Shown here one piece after another: positions 35,642 to 45,554 of a stretch of DNA of 64,000 nt (positions within the stretch are counted from its first letter, which is position 1; the number at the start of each line of letters is the position of its first letter). This DNA comes from Bacillota bacterium. Lineage in GTDB: Bacteria > Bacillota > Sulfobacillia > Sulfobacillales > Sulfobacillaceae. The stretch is from the NCBI GenBank assembly GCA_021841025.1, contig JAKBWA010000064.1:62001-126000 (forward strand), written 5' to 3'. The position numbers and the translations under genes are program-made. The notes beneath the pieces were generated by a model. That model made no database searches. It saw only the letters and a list, made by a program, of their open reading frames with translations, and was not told the DNA's origin.

Positions 35642-36207
35642 TATTCGGGGTCATCCAATCCTTCTGGCAATTGAACCACCATGATTCCCTCCTCAAGCCT
35701 CACCTCAAGCACCACAGATTTAAGCGCTGGTATTAACAATCCAGGCTTTCCTGGGCGAATAACCTCAAATACATCATGATTCGCCCCCGTGCGAATGATT
35801 TTGTCAATAGTGCCAATAATCTCCTGGGTACCATGATCTTGCACCCGCAATCCCTGCAACTGAAACCAGTAATACTCCTGGGAACCCAACGGAGGAAGGG
35901 ATTTTTTAGGCACATACAAGATCTCTCCGCGCAAGGTTTCGGCCTCTTCTCGGGTGCTGATTTGCTCGAGCTTCAAGATGACGAGAGGAGGATGAGATTG
36001 CGCCATGATCACCTTTTGTGGGCCGGAAAGGGAACCTACCCATACGGTCTTTCTACGTAAAAGACGTTTGGGAAAATCCGTAGTGGGATAAACCCGAAAA
36101 GCCCCCTGTATCCCGTGCGGAGCCGTGATCTCACCCACCGCCACAAAGTCGGACCAATCGGTATTACGCATTTTTGTCAGACTTCTTGTTGGCTTGTTTG
36201 AGCTCAT
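35641..36207 (-). CDS. rimM: 16S rRNA processing protein RimM
   Basis: Assembly factor of the 30S head. It has the N-terminal RimM domain ([26 protein letters not shown]) and the PRC-barrel ([11 protein letters not shown]). Start choice: ATG 36207 has GAGG 7 nt upstream but lies 44 bp inside rpsP, while ATG 36171 lacks a good site. The longer 188-aa form is listed. Confidence 0.93.
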   Translation of the reverse strand: MSSNKPTRSLTKMRNTDWSDFVAVGEITAPHGIQGAFRVYPTTDFPKRLLRRKTVWVGSLSGPQKVIMAQSHPPLVILKLEQISTREEAETLRGEILYVPKKSLPPLGSQEYYWFQLQGLRVQDHGTQEIIGTIDKIIRTGANHDVFEVIRPGKPGLLIPALKSVVLEVRLEEGIMVVQLPEGLDDPE

Positions 36208-36454
36208 GAATTTTCCTCAAAACTCCAGTTTGACGAAGCAATGATCTTGCCGTATCCGTTGGCTGGGCTCCGTTTTGGATCCATCGGATCGCTTTTTCTT
36301 CGTCAATTTTTACTACTGCAGGATTTTTTGTAGGATCGTAATATCCGATTTCTTCTAGAAATTTTCCATCCCGTGGAGACCTTGCGTCGGCCACCACAAC
36401 TCGGTAAAATGGACGCTTCTTAGCTCCCATACGCCGTAAACGAATCTTAACCAC
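36164..36454 (-). CDS. rpsP: 30S ribosomal protein S16
   Basis: 96 aa. [21 protein letters not shown] and GYYDPTKNP are the S16 signatures; [12 protein letters not shown] follows. GTG start with AGGAGGG 5-6 nt upstream. The C-terminal Lys-rich tail overlaps the longer rimM start. Confidence 0.97.
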   Translation of the reverse strand: MVKIRLRRMGAKKRPFYRVVVADARSPRDGKFLEEIGYYDPTKNPAVVKIDEEKAIRWIQNGAQPTDTARSLLRQTGVLRKIHELKQANKKSDKNA

Positions 36455-36492
36455 ACTGTCCCTCCTTTCATTAGTTAAGTAGTCTTCCGAAT

Positions 36493-37854
36493 CTATTTGA
36501 GGTCAGGAAAATCCTTCAAGTCTTTGAATGGCATTTTGGGAAATTTTCTCTTGCGTCCCGTGCCCTTCATTTGTTTCATGAGCTTCCGCATCTCATAAAA
36601 TTGTTTGACTAAACGGTTAACTTCCTGAACCGACGTACCACTTCCCGACGCAATTCTGCGCCGGCGGCTTCCATCGATAATTTCGGGTTTGCGGCGCTCA
36701 GAGGCTGTCATGGAATTTATGATAGCTTCTACGCGCTCAAGCCCTTTGTCGTCAACTTGCCCCTTATACTTGTTCAGATTAAAAGGACCCATGCCGCCCG
36801 GGAGAAGCTCCATGACCTTGGATAGCGGACCTAGTTTTTTTACCTGCTGCAGCATCGCTTGAAAGTCTTCGAAGTTGAAGTCTTTGGTGCCAATCCGCTT
36901 GGCATGAGACTCTATTTCGTCCTTGTCCAGAGACTCTTCGGCTTTTTCAATCAGGGTCAAAACATCGCCCATTCCCAAAATACGAGAGGCCATCCGATCC
37001 GGTTGAAAGGGCTCTAAGGCTTCAACCTTTTCTCCGGTCGCAATCAACTTTATGGGCAAGCCTGTGACCGCACGAATCGACAGGGCCGCTCCGCCCCGCG
37101 CATCCCCATCAAGTTTGGTGAGAATAACCCCTGTTACCGGAAGGAGATCCTTGAAAGCTTCGGCTACCCGTACTGCATCCTGCCCTGTCATCGCGTCGAC
37201 GACTAAAAGGGTTTCGTGCGCTGCCACTTCTTGTTGCATTTGAACTAATTCGCCCATCAGATCATTGTCAATATGCAAACGTCCAGCGGTATCCACCAGG
37301 ATAACATCTCGCGCCATCTGACGGCTTCGCCGCCACCCTTCCTGAACCAATTGTACGGGAGAGAAGCCGTCTTCATAAACAACTGGTACCTGGATTTGCT
37401 GGCCCAGGGCCTGCAATTGGTCTACTGCGGCGGGCCGGTAAATATCTGCTGCAACAAGAAGAGGCTGCCGCCCTTGCTGCTTAAACATTCGGGCAAGCTT
37501 CGCTGCCGATGTGGTTTTGCCAGAACCTTGAAGACCAACAAGATAGATAACAGTAGGAGGATTTGACGCCATCTTAATCCGTTCAACCTGTTCACCCATT
37601 AACTCAGTCAAGTGATCACGCACAATGCGAACCACTCCCTGAACCGGCGTCAGGCTTTGCAGGATGTCTTGGCCTATCGCTTCTTCTTCCACCCGACGCA
37701 AGAAATCGCGCACGACTTTGAAGTTCACATCGGCCTCTAGAAGCGCCATACGCACATCGCGAAGCCCTTGGCGTACATCGTCTTCAGTCAGTCTTCCTTT
37801 GTTGCGCATTCGCTTAAAGGTGACTTGCAGCTTCTCCGTCAGATTATCAAACAT
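36493..37854 (-). CDS. ffh: Signal recognition particle GTPase Ffh
   Basis: SRP54 subunit, 453 aa. N domain residues 1-85; G domain with [32 protein letters not shown] and VGEKVE-like [13 protein letters not shown]-terminal M domain with GPFNLNKY and [17 protein letters not shown]. It binds SRP RNA and signal peptides and docks on FtsY. It is coupled to ylxM with only 1 bp between them. Confidence 0.97.
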   Translation of the reverse strand: MFDNLTEKLQVTFKRMRNKGRLTEDDVRQGLRDVRMALLEADVNFKVVRDFLRRVEEEAIGQDILQSLTPVQGVVRIVRDHLTELMGEQVERIKMASNPPTVIYLVGLQGSGKTTSAAKLARMFKQQGRQPLLVAADIYRPAAVDQLQALGQQIQVPVVYEDGFSPVQLVQEGWRRSRQMARDVILVDTAGRLHIDNDLMGELVQMQQEVAAHETLLVVDAMTGQDAVRVAEAFKDLLPVTGVILTKLDGDARGGAALSIRAVTGLPIKLIATGEKVEALEPFQPDRMASRILGMGDVLTLIEKAEESLDKDEIESHAKRIGTKDFNFEDFQAMLQQVKKLGPLSKVMELLPGGMGPFNLNKYKGQVDDKGLERVEAIINSMTASERRKPEIIDGSRRRRIASGSGTSVQEVNRLVKQFYEMRKLMKQMKGTGRKRKFPKMPFKDLKDFPDLK

Positions 37855-37855
37855 C

Positions 37856-38203
37856 TCAAGGCCCCTCCTCTGCTGCTAGGTCTTCGATGATCTTTTCGGC
37901 TTGCAATCGCCACGATCCCTCAGGGGCTTCATGAACAAGATCCCATAGGACTTTGAGTTGCTGTTGGCGATAATTCATTTGCACGATCAAGGATAACTTA
38001 CTTTCCCACTCCTCGAAAAGTTTCTGGCTCCGTTCTAACACGTCGTGAATAGCTGCCCGGCTCACATGTTTGGCCTCAGCAATTTCCATCAGCGACCAGT
38101 CTTCCAGGTAATATAGGCGCCAGACATCTCTCTGGTGGTCGGTAAGCATGCCTCCATAGAAATCGTACAAAAGGTTAGCTCGCTCACGATTCAAACGTTC
38201 CAC
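37856..38203 (-). CDS. ylxM: UPF0122 HTH protein YlxM
   Basis: 115 aa sigma-factor-like helix-turn-helix protein that accompanies ffh in Firmicutes and is thought to assist SRP. The family core is LLYDFYGGMLTDHQRDVWRL then YYLEDWSLMEIAEAKHVSRAA. GTG 38203 is 5 nt after GGAGG and gives the normal N-terminus. A GTG at 38236 would add 11 residues. Confidence 0.92.
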   Translation of the reverse strand: MERLNRERANLLYDFYGGMLTDHQRDVWRLYYLEDWSLMEIAEAKHVSRAAIHDVLERSQKLFEEWESKLSLIVQMNYRQQQLKVLWDLVHEAPEGSWRLQAEKIIEDLAAEEGP

Positions 38204-38252
38204 ATGTCCCTCCGGCATGCTGTTAAGCAATTGCACTTAACAGACAATCCTC

Positions 38253-38281
38253 ATCATAGTGAAAGCATGTGGCTCTGTCAA
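38253..38281 (-). promoter_or_regulatory. Near-consensus promoter of ylxM-ffh-rpsP
   Basis: TTGACA (38281-38276), 17-nt spacer, TATGAT (38258-38253) on the minus strand. This is among the strongest promoters seen in the window. Confidence 0.85.
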
Positions 38282-38764
38282 ATATAAGCTATGTGGACGA
38301 CTCACGAATTTTCTCCGTCTTAGCATACTAAGCGACACGCGCCTTGGTCATGGCAGCTGCAGCCGCAATATTTCGTCAACGGAATTAGTTGCCGGTTCTT
38401 TACATAGTACGAAGCTAAAAAGTAATGGTCCCTGTTTATGGGGCTTTTAATGCTTACACAAAAGCGTGCAGCATTTCTTGTCGCACGCTGTCGCAGAGGC
38501 TAAATCTCACTTGTTCTTGCCACCAGGCTGATCCCATCACGTACTAGGCCACATTGTGCAAGTGTTTAGTATCAACACTTACACCCGTATTTGCTTTCAC
38601 GAATTCTTAAATCTATATCAGGTATACCGTTGACAACACACAACCTGTCGTCTTAAAGGGAACCCCTCGTCTCCTATGGAATAAAGCCCTATTGGTTTAC
38701 CGGCGGTCTTTTAGAACCTCATACACCGCCGGTTCTTATACTCCTTTATAGGGAAGATTGTCAG
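38282..38764. other. Intergenic stretch with inverted repeats
   Basis: No gene seen. Inverted repeats: AAGTGTT/AACACTT (38560-38580), AGCGTGC/GCACGCT near 38465-38490, and ACCGGCGGT/ACCGCCGGT (38699-38733), the last about 30 bp after the phosphatase stop and possibly its terminator although it lacks a U-tract. Confidence 0.4.
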
Positions 38765-39484
38765 TTACTGACGTTGATTTAGCCATTGCTGCAAACCGTC
38801 CAATACCCCTAATGCGCCGGGATAACTTGAACGCATAATCCATTCGGGTAAACAGTTTCGAACAGATGCATCACCGTTTGCGACAAGAACCCCGGGATAG
38901 TGATTGGACAACATGTCTCCGTCATTTTCGGCATTGCCGGCTACGAAACAATTCTGTGTTTTGACTCCGACTTGGCGCAGAATATAGTGCAGTGCTCGAC
39001 TTTTCAATGCCGTACAAGGGAGAATATCCAACCGCATTTCATCCGGGTGCCACAAGATACGGGCCGGCAGATGATTGCTGGCTAGATACGATTTCACCAC
39101 GGACACTAAAGTCGAGTCCTCTAATTCAAAAGCCACACGCCAATGAGAACTGCGCCCACGATAGATTACTCCAGGAATACTAGCCAATGCCGTGCGAAGG
39201 CGCCTGGGAGACCAATAACGGCGCTGTTCAAAGGCCCAGAATTCATCAGCGTCCAAATTCGGTCCCCAAAATATGTCGGCTCCCACATCAGTTGCAATGG
39301 CCAGAGGACGAGGAAATCCATAGCGGTTAATCAGAGAACACGCATTATTAAGCGTCCGGCCTGTAAGATAAATCACTCCCAGTTCCGGATGCTCCAGCAA
39401 ATAGTCACGCACTTCCTGTTCTCCGCCGTGACCAATTAAGGTTCCATCAATGTCAGTAGCCAACACCCGTCTGATGGCGGCCAC
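38765..39484 (-). CDS. HAD phosphatase, sucrose-phosphate phosphatase type
   Basis: 239-aa HAD hydrolase of the SPP/Cof branch. Motif I is LATDIDGTLIG, motif II is IYLTGRTLNNA, and motif IV is AGNAENDGDML. The cap region LPARILWHPDEMRLDILP is like that of sucrose-6F-phosphate phosphatases. GTG 39484 is 9 nt after GGAGG. It overlaps the upstream glycosyltransferase by 32 bp. Together they resemble a sucrose-phosphate synthase/phosphatase pair; another sugar phosphate is possible. Confidence 0.8.
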   Translation of the reverse strand: MAAIRRVLATDIDGTLIGHGGEQEVRDYLLEHPELGVIYLTGRTLNNACSLINRYGFPRPLAIATDVGADIFWGPNLDADEFWAFEQRRYWSPRRLRTALASIPGVIYRGRSSHWRVAFELEDSTLVSVVKSYLASNHLPARILWHPDEMRLDILPCTALKSRALHYILRQVGVKTQNCFVAGNAENDGDMLSNHYPGVLVANGDASVRNCLPEWIMRSSYPGALGVLDGLQQWLNQRQ

Positions 39485-40679
39485 TGGATGCCACCTCCTC
39501 ATACACTGCATGTAAACGCTGCGCCATGTGATTCACGGTATGATGCCTCTGAATCACTTCTTGGCCGCTTATTCCCATTTGCCTGGCACGATTGGAATTT
39601 TGCCATAACTCTAACGCGTTTTGCCACACTTGGTCAACGCGTGAACGATCAACGACAATTCCTGTTAAGTTGGGCTTAATCCAGTCTTCAACGCCGGGAA
39701 CATTTGTTCCGACCACGGCGCTGCCGGAAGCCATCGCTTCTGCCACAGCCATCCCCAGCGTAGGCCCTTGATTAGGAGAAACTAATACCACTGAGGACCC
39801 CATATACATAGCTACCGCGTGATGAGGCATGGGTCCCAAAAATTTTACTGAAGACCCTAATTGTCGGGCCAGTTCCCGCAACCCGGGATCCGTGGGCATC
39901 CCCTCTACTACTTCTCCCGGACTTCCTCCGATGATGACCAGAACCAAATCTGAGGGAATCGATGAGCGGCTCATCACTTCGAGTAATTCTTGAATGCCAC
40001 GACCGCGATTAAGACGTCCCACATAGAGAATTGGTGGTTTGATGAGACGAAGACCCCGCATCAATGGTCCTGCATCACGGACAAAAAAGTTCGTAATATC
40101 CACACCCGGAGGAACCACGTAAATCGGCACTTCGGGTGCCGTCTGATGTATCATTTCACTTTCCTTTAAATATGGGACAATTACGCCTTGAGCCTGATCC
40201 AGCAGTCGATCTTCGGTTTCCACACGCACCTCGGAGACCTCTTCACCCGGTCTTACAATCCATCGTCCCATCTTATAAGGCGAGTGTACCCAAGGAATTT
40301 TCAGCTCTGATGCGATATAGGAGGCTACCATTCCCGCAATCCAGAAATGGCTGTGAATAATGTGATATTCCCTTTGCTGTTCACGGATCCAATTCAAAGC
40401 CTGATCAGCAATGGCTTCTCGATTAGTATACCAGTCTTCGTCGAAAGCTAGTTTCTCCTCCCACCCTCTTAGACGAATGACTTGGCCTAAATGCCCAAAG
40501 GAATACCGTTCCGGCAAATCCGCGTGTTTTCGCAATGTCATCACATCTACCGCGTAGCCTAGATGTTGCAAATTGCGTCCCATTTGTCGAACAATCACTT
40601 GCTGACCCCCAGTGTCCCCGCCATCTAGAGGACTAAGAGGATCCGCCCGCAGAGAAATCTGCAGTACCCGCTTCATCAT
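39453..40679 (-). CDS. GT4 glycosyltransferase, sucrose-phosphate synthase type
   Basis: 408 aa, GT-B fold. N-terminal SPLDGGDTGGQQVIVRQMG with IHSHFWIAGMVAS and PWVHSPYKMG is the acceptor half typical of sucrose synthases and sucrose-phosphate synthases. The donor half has VVPPGVDITNF, ILYVGRLNRGRGIQ and SPNQGPTLGMAVAEAMASG (usual E-x7-E region). ATG 40679 is 7 nt after GGGGG. The c-di-AMP riboswitch upstream supports a compatible-solute role. Product identity is inferred. Confidence 0.82.
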   Translation of the reverse strand: MMKRVLQISLRADPLSPLDGGDTGGQQVIVRQMGRNLQHLGYAVDVMTLRKHADLPERYSFGHLGQVIRLRGWEEKLAFDEDWYTNREAIADQALNWIREQQREYHIIHSHFWIAGMVASYIASELKIPWVHSPYKMGRWIVRPGEEVSEVRVETEDRLLDQAQGVIVPYLKESEMIHQTAPEVPIYVVPPGVDITNFFVRDAGPLMRGLRLIKPPILYVGRLNRGRGIQELLEVMSRSSIPSDLVLVIIGGSPGEVVEGMPTDPGLRELARQLGSSVKFLGPMPHHAVAMYMGSSVVLVSPNQGPTLGMAVAEAMASGSAVVGTNVPGVEDWIKPNLTGIVVDRSRVDQVWQNALELWQNSNRARQMGISGQEVIQRHHTVNHMAQRLHAVYEEVASSGRHQTGVGY

Positions 40680-40704
40680 GACAAATCCCCCTCCACATAC
40701 CAGG

Positions 40705-40725
40705 AAAAAACCCGGCTTTCCCGGG
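40705..40725 (-). terminator. Terminator between c-di-AMP aptamer and sucrose module
   Basis: CCCGG, loop GAAAG, CCGGG, then TTTTTT on the minus strand, only 26 bp before the coding start. It is the likely expression platform of the riboswitch. A second U-run of eight lies at 40747-40740 just after the aptamer. Confidence 0.75.
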
Positions 40726-40764
40726 GGAAGGAATCAAATAAAAAAAACACACCTTGAGCCCCCT

Positions 40765-40873
40765 TACGCCTACGAAGTTAGCTGACGGGTTCGGGCTGCG
40801 AGCATGCCCGTTGCAAAGCAATTCACCCCACGACTCACGGGTCCTCCGCTCCTTTGACAAGAATTCGGCGTTA
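40765..40873 (-). ncRNA. Cyclic-di-AMP (ydaO/yuaA) riboswitch
   Basis: Minus-strand aptamer. P1 pairs ACGCC (from about 40872) with GGCGT (about 40766). Conserved elements follow in order: GCCGAATT, GGACCCG (40844-40838), GGGGTGAATT (40829-40820), GGGCATGCT, AACCCGTCAGCTAAC (40791-40777) and TTCGTAGGCGTA. These match the known ydaO consensus. In known cases c-di-AMP binding favours termination. It controls the glycosyltransferase/phosphatase pair. Confidence 0.92.
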
Positions 40874-40887
40874 TCAAGGATACTATA

Positions 40888-40917
40888 AGTATACGAAAAA
40901 TGAAAAAACTCCGTCAA
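40888..40917 (-). promoter_or_regulatory. Promoter of the c-di-AMP riboswitch transcript
   Basis: TTGACG (40917-40912), 18-nt spacer, TATACT (40893-40888) on the minus strand. The -35 overlaps the last codons of ftsY. Confidence 0.75.
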
Positions 40918-41828
40918 TCTCCTAAAATTGCCTGCACGTAACTTTCCGCATCAAAGGGCATTAAATCTTCGACCTTTTCTCCCACTCCAATAAACCGGAT
41001 CGGCAAACCCAGCTGCCTTTGAATGGACAAAGCGATCCCGCCCTTAGCCGTGCCGTCCAGTTTGGTTAGAACAATTCCCGTCACATGAACAACTCTTAAA
41101 AACACTTCTGCTTGAGCCAGACCGTTCTGCCCGGTTGTCGCGTCGATAACTAACCACACCGCGTGAGGAGCATCAGCGCGTTCTCGTTGTATCACACGGA
41201 CAACTTTTTCTAATTCATTCATCAAATTCGATTTGTTGTGCAGTCGGCCTGCCGTGTCGATAATAGCCAGGTCGCGGCTTCGAGCAATGGCTGCACGTAC
41301 AGTGTCATAGGCCACAGCCGCCGAATCGGCCCCCGTTCCCTGGCTCACGACTTCGACACCCGCGCGATGTCCCCATAGTTGCAATTGTTCTACCGCTGCG
41401 GCCCGAAAAGTGTCAGCAGCACCCAATATGACTTGATATCCTTGGCGTTTCATTAAATAGGCAAATTTTCCAGCTGTGGTCGTTTTGCCCGTACCATTAA
41501 CCCCAACCATCAGCCATATGCTGGGTCTTTGAGGATCAAGCAACATCGGATCCGAGGTTGGGGGGAAGACATTCACCATGATTTTCTTCAGTAAAACCAT
41601 GACATCGTCTCCTCGCAGAGGATTGCTAGCTCGGACCTCCTCACGCAACTGACCCAACAAATAGTCGACGGTGTCAAATCCCAGATCTGCCTCATAAAGA
41701 ATTTCTTCTAAGTTGTCCCACAACGAATCGTCCCATTGGCGCCCTTGAACCAGGGTTTTAATCTTTCCACCAAGATTGTCGCGGGTTCGGGTCATACCTT
41801 CTTTGAGTCGGTTCCAAAAACCAGCCAT
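40914..41828 (-). CDS. ftsY: SRP receptor FtsY
   Basis: 304-aa NG-domain GTPase that docks SRP at the membrane. G1 is GVNGTGKTTTAGKFA, G3 is DTAGRLHNK, G4 is TKLDGTAKGG, and VGEKVEDLMPF closes it. The acidic A domain found in E. coli is missing, as in most Gram-positives; a short amphipathic MAGFWNRLKEGM start is present. It follows smc by 13 bp. Confidence 0.97.
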   Translation of the reverse strand: MAGFWNRLKEGMTRTRDNLGGKIKTLVQGRQWDDSLWDNLEEILYEADLGFDTVDYLLGQLREEVRASNPLRGDDVMVLLKKIMVNVFPPTSDPMLLDPQRPSIWLMVGVNGTGKTTTAGKFAYLMKRQGYQVILGAADTFRAAAVEQLQLWGHRAGVEVVSQGTGADSAAVAYDTVRAAIARSRDLAIIDTAGRLHNKSNLMNELEKVVRVIQRERADAPHAVWLVIDATTGQNGLAQAEVFLRVVHVTGIVLTKLDGTAKGGIALSIQRQLGLPIRFIGVGEKVEDLMPFDAESYVQAILGD

Positions 41829-41841
41829 TTTTCGTCATCAC

Positions 41842-44800
41842 CTATCCTTCTCTAACCTCAGGCATTTGTTCAATTTGAACGGAAACCAGACGACTCCGTC
41901 CTTTTCCATCGCCTGCAACCCCCCACAGAGCATCGGCAATAGCCATTGTTGATTTATGATGCGTCACAATAACATATTGAGTCTTGCCACGATGTTCCCG
42001 AATGTACTCCGCAACCTTATGCGCATTGGCCTCATCTAGAGCAGCCTCCGCCTCATCGAGCACAACAAAAGGAGACGACTTCACACTCAATAAAGCGAAG
42101 AGCCAGGAAATCCCTCCGAGAGCTTTTTCTCCTCCCGATAAGAGCGACAGAGTTCCGGGTTTCTTGCCTGGAGGCGTAATCCGCAACTCCACACCCCGTT
42201 CCTCTCCCTCAATCCACCGAAAACCGCCTTCTCCTCCCAACAAGGCTGAACAGGCTTGATTAAACGCCGTTTCAACTTGTTGAGCAGTTTTAGTGATCCG
42301 AAGATCCACCTCTTGGTCAATTTGCCGCAATGTTCCCCGCAACTCGTCAGCCGACAGTTCCACATCGTGCCGCTCTGCCTCAAGGTATTCTAGACGTTTC
42401 TCAAGTTGTGTAAACAAGGCATAGACACCTGGATGAACCTCCCCTAAACTCTCCATGGTATTTTGCCATTCGTCCAACATCTTCTTTGCTTCTGGCAATT
42501 GGTCATTCTCCAATGGCTCGGTCTGGGCAGGCTCATAGCCTTCCCACTTTGCTCCTGTCCTTACCAATTGCTGTTCCAAATAATTGATCCGGCCTGCCGT
42601 TTTTCGGTCTTCTGCCATGATGCTCTGGGTTTTGGCCTCGTTTGTTTTCAACGCATCTTCAATTTGGTGCAATTGCTGTTGGACGTCATGAACTTCTTTG
42701 CCCTTCTGGTCAATCTGTTGATTCATCCTGGCCCGTTCTTGGCGCCGTACCGCCAATTGACTGAGAACCTTATCCATAGAATGCCGCAAGTCGTTCAAGC
42801 GCTGTTGTATAGTCTCTTTTTGGACCGTCAATTGCCGACTCTCTTCTTTATAGTACGCCAACAATTCCAAACGGTGGGAGTGAACTTGCCGAGAATGAAG
42901 ATATTGCTCGTGGCGTGACTGATAGGCCTCTTTGAGTTGTTGCAGTTCCTGTTCAGTTTCCTGAATTGTTGCGAGAGTTGTGTCCAAAGTCTGGGTAGCT
43001 TGTTTCAAGCGAGTTCCAGCGCTTTCTAATGCGGACATCATGTCCCTAACCGCCTGTGTGTTGATTTCCCCGTCTTGCAGAATTCGCTTCAACTGGCTCA
43101 ACCGCTCTTGATAGTGTCCTAGAGATTGCCGCAATTGTCCTTCTTTTGCCTCTAGTCCCGTTAATTCACCTTTTAATTGCTCTTGACGACTTTGTCTTTG
43201 TCTCAGCACCTCTTTTAACTGGGTGATCCGGTCAGAAAGTGCCCCAAATTTACCACTTTTTTCTCTCACCCGGCTTTCACTTCCGCCGGAGATTGCCCCT
43301 CCGCTCAAAATCACCTGGCCGTCTACGCTCACCATTCGGTACCGAAATTGATGAAGACGCCCCAGAGCGTTTCCCGCTTCCAAAGACTCAATCACCAAAA
43401 CACGTCCCAACACATAACTCATGGCAGGAAAAAGTTCTGGATCAAAAGTAATCTGATCCAGTGCCCATCCAATGGCTCCGGGCTGATTGGCCAAGTAACG
43501 GTCGCGATCAGGTACAAGAGCCGGCCGAATTTGATCTAGGGGCAAAAGCGTGACGCGTCCGGCTCTTTGACGTTTAAGCCAATCCACAACATGTCTTGCA
43601 TGAATTTCGGTATCGGTAATGACAAAGTACCGCTGAGCCCTCAATGCCACGTCGATCGCCCTGTGCAGTCGTGGAGGAATCGTAATAAGAGATCCTACAG
43701 TACCTAAGATCCCAGCAATTTGCCCCTCCTTCCCCATCTCCAAAACCGCTCGCACGCTAAAAGGCATAGTCTCTTCCTCTGACTCCACCGATCGCAGAGC
43801 CTTTATCTGAGCCTCGATCCGCCACAAATCTTGCTGCGCTTCATTTATGTCCTTGTTGACAAGCGCCAATTCTTGTTTCACGGCCCTATGTGTCTGCTTC
43901 ACATCCTCATAAGATGCCTCGGTTGACGTATACAGGGTTCGCAAGCGGGATTCTTCGGACTCCCAGTTTGTTACGGTCGCCAGTAAATCATCATGACCCG
44001 CCAGATTCAGTGCCCCTTCTAAACGGTCCCGGCGCCTCTCTAACTGCCGTGTTTCTTCTGCTAAACTCTTGATAATGGCTTCCTGGCGCTGCCGATCCTG
44101 AATTTGTTCGTCCAAAATGCGTGCCTTGACGTCGAGTGCAGTACGCATCGACTTCAGCTCTGGTTCGCTGCCAGAGGCCTTTTGCACCGTATCGAGATCT
44201 GCATTATCCTCAGTATCGGTGAGATTTGCTAATTTCTCACTAACATCTTGTAACTGGCAGGTAATTTTTGAACTCTGCTCCTCGAGACCCTCTATTTCCC
44301 GTTCCAAACCTTCTTGTTCCGCTTCTAACCGGGCAATATAGGTGTCGATCACAGCCATGGATTGTCGCTTGGTTTCAACCGTGTTCTTTGCTGAATCCAG
44401 CCTCTCTTTCATCTGGCCCTGAAGCAAAACTTTCTGATCACGTTCACTTCTGAGAGTTTGTAACTCGACCTCTAAATCAGCTCGCCGGCGATTCATTCTT
44501 GCCAAGGTCTCCTGCCACATGGCTTGATCTTGCATGGCTTGCAGATATTGGGTCAATTGGTAACGCGTTTGCAGATCATGATATCGGTGTTTTATGTCTA
44601 AATAGGTCTTTTCGACATGAGCGTCTTCCGCTATCTCTTCCTTTTGGTTACGAACATCCGCGATAAGATCACCTATGCGGTCCAGATTGCGCTGCACATC
44701 AGTCAAATGCTGCAATGTCTCCCGTCGTTTCACTTTGTATCTCGAAACACCTGCCGCTTCTTCCAACTGTTCCAATCGTTCTTTTGGCTTCATTAACAAG

Positions 44801-45243
44801 GCCGCTTCGACTCGCCCTTGCCCAATAATGGCGTAATTGAACCGGCCAATGCCGCTGTCAAGAAACAAGTCCACAATATCTTTTAAACGAACCACACGCC
44901 CGTTTAAAAGATATTCAGAATCACCCGAAAGATAATAGCGACGTGTAATTTGCAGCGATTCGGGCCAGTCTTCCATTTCTTTGTCATGATTATCAAACAA
45001 TAGACTCACTTCGGCCATCTTAGCCCGGTGGTTGTTAGAGTCGGTATGCAATAAGTCCTCCCACCGCTCAGCACGCAGTTCCTTAACCCGTTGTTCGCCC
45101 AAGGCCCACCGAATAGCGTCGATCACATTGCTCTTCCCGCCGCCATTAGGCCCCACAATCACACTGATACCCGGATTCAATGCGACACGGGTATCTTGCA
45201 AAAAGGATTTAAAACCATACAGCACAATATTTTTTAGGAACAT
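41842..45243 (-). CDS. smc: Chromosome partition protein SMC
   Basis: Condensin ATPase, 1133 aa, slightly shorter than the usual 1180-1190. Walker A is VGPNGGGKSNVIDAIRWALG near residue 32. Two long coiled coils flank a hinge (about 500-650, with MPFSVRAVLEMGKEGQIAGI). The C-terminal ABC signature is LLSGGEKALGG and Walker B is FVVLDEAEAALDEAN. Start ATG 45243. An extended -10 promoter is about 50 nt upstream. Confidence 0.96.
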   Translation of the reverse strand: MFLKNIVLYGFKSFLQDTRVALNPGISVIVGPNGGGKSNVIDAIRWALGEQRVKELRAERWEDLLHTDSNNHRAKMAEVSLLFDNHDKEMEDWPESLQITRRYYLSGDSEYLLNGRVVRLKDIVDLFLDSGIGRFNYAIIGQGRVEAALLMKPKERLEQLEEAAGVSRYKVKRRETLQHLTDVQRNLDRIGDLIADVRNQKEEIAEDAHVEKTYLDIKHRYHDLQTRYQLTQYLQAMQDQAMWQETLARMNRRRADLEVELQTLRSERDQKVLLQGQMKERLDSAKNTVETKRQSMAVIDTYIARLEAEQEGLEREIEGLEEQSSKITCQLQDVSEKLANLTDTEDNADLDTVQKASGSEPELKSMRTALDVKARILDEQIQDRQRQEAIIKSLAEETRQLERRRDRLEGALNLAGHDDLLATVTNWESEESRLRTLYTSTEASYEDVKQTHRAVKQELALVNKDINEAQQDLWRIEAQIKALRSVESEEETMPFSVRAVLEMGKEGQIAGILGTVGSLITIPPRLHRAIDVALRAQRYFVITDTEIHARHVVDWLKRQRAGRVTLLPLDQIRPALVPDRDRYLANQPGAIGWALDQITFDPELFPAMSYVLGRVLVIESLEAGNALGRLHQFRYRMVSVDGQVILSGGAISGGSESRVREKSGKFGALSDRITQLKEVLRQRQSRQEQLKGELTGLEAKEGQLRQSLGHYQERLSQLKRILQDGEINTQAVRDMMSALESAGTRLKQATQTLDTTLATIQETEQELQQLKEAYQSRHEQYLHSRQVHSHRLELLAYYKEESRQLTVQKETIQQRLNDLRHSMDKVLSQLAVRRQERARMNQQIDQKGKEVHDVQQQLHQIEDALKTNEAKTQSIMAEDRKTAGRINYLEQQLVRTGAKWEGYEPAQTEPLENDQLPEAKKMLDEWQNTMESLGEVHPGVYALFTQLEKRLEYLEAERHDVELSADELRGTLRQIDQEVDLRITKTAQQVETAFNQACSALLGGEGGFRWIEGEERGVELRITPPGKKPGTLSLLSGGEKALGGISWLFALLSVKSSPFVVLDEAEAALDEANAHKVAEYIREHRGKTQYVIVTHHKSTMAIADALWGVAGDGKGRSRLVSVQIEQMPEVREG

Positions 45244-45294
45244 TTAGCCCACCATTTCGCATGCGTAGAGTACCCATTTCTGACTTGCGGTGAC

Positions 45295-45303
45295 ATTGTA
45301 TCA
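45295..45303 (-). promoter_or_regulatory. Extended -10 promoter of smc
   Basis: TGATACAAT on the minus strand, about 50 nt before the smc ATG. The rest of 45304-45554 has no visible gene. Confidence 0.45.
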
Positions 45304-45554
45304 TACAGTCTTTCGGGCCCTCGTTCTGGTAATCTGGCGATACCGCCCATTTACACACTGTATGTTACTCAAAACCAGATGATTCCTGAAATTTCCACCA
45401 CCGTTTCTTACCCTCAACAGCACCATTTTCTTGTATATTAGGGACGGTACGGGGTGAAAACGACTGCCACACTCCGGCAGCCGACACATAGACCCCCGAA
45501 AAAATACAATAAATAAGCGGCGCTAATGCGTTGCCAGGAGGAGATTTTGGACAC

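Noticed and set aside
40633..40917. 94-codon minus ORF
   Set aside because: It runs through the c-di-AMP aptamer and terminator, and its start lies in the ftsY end.
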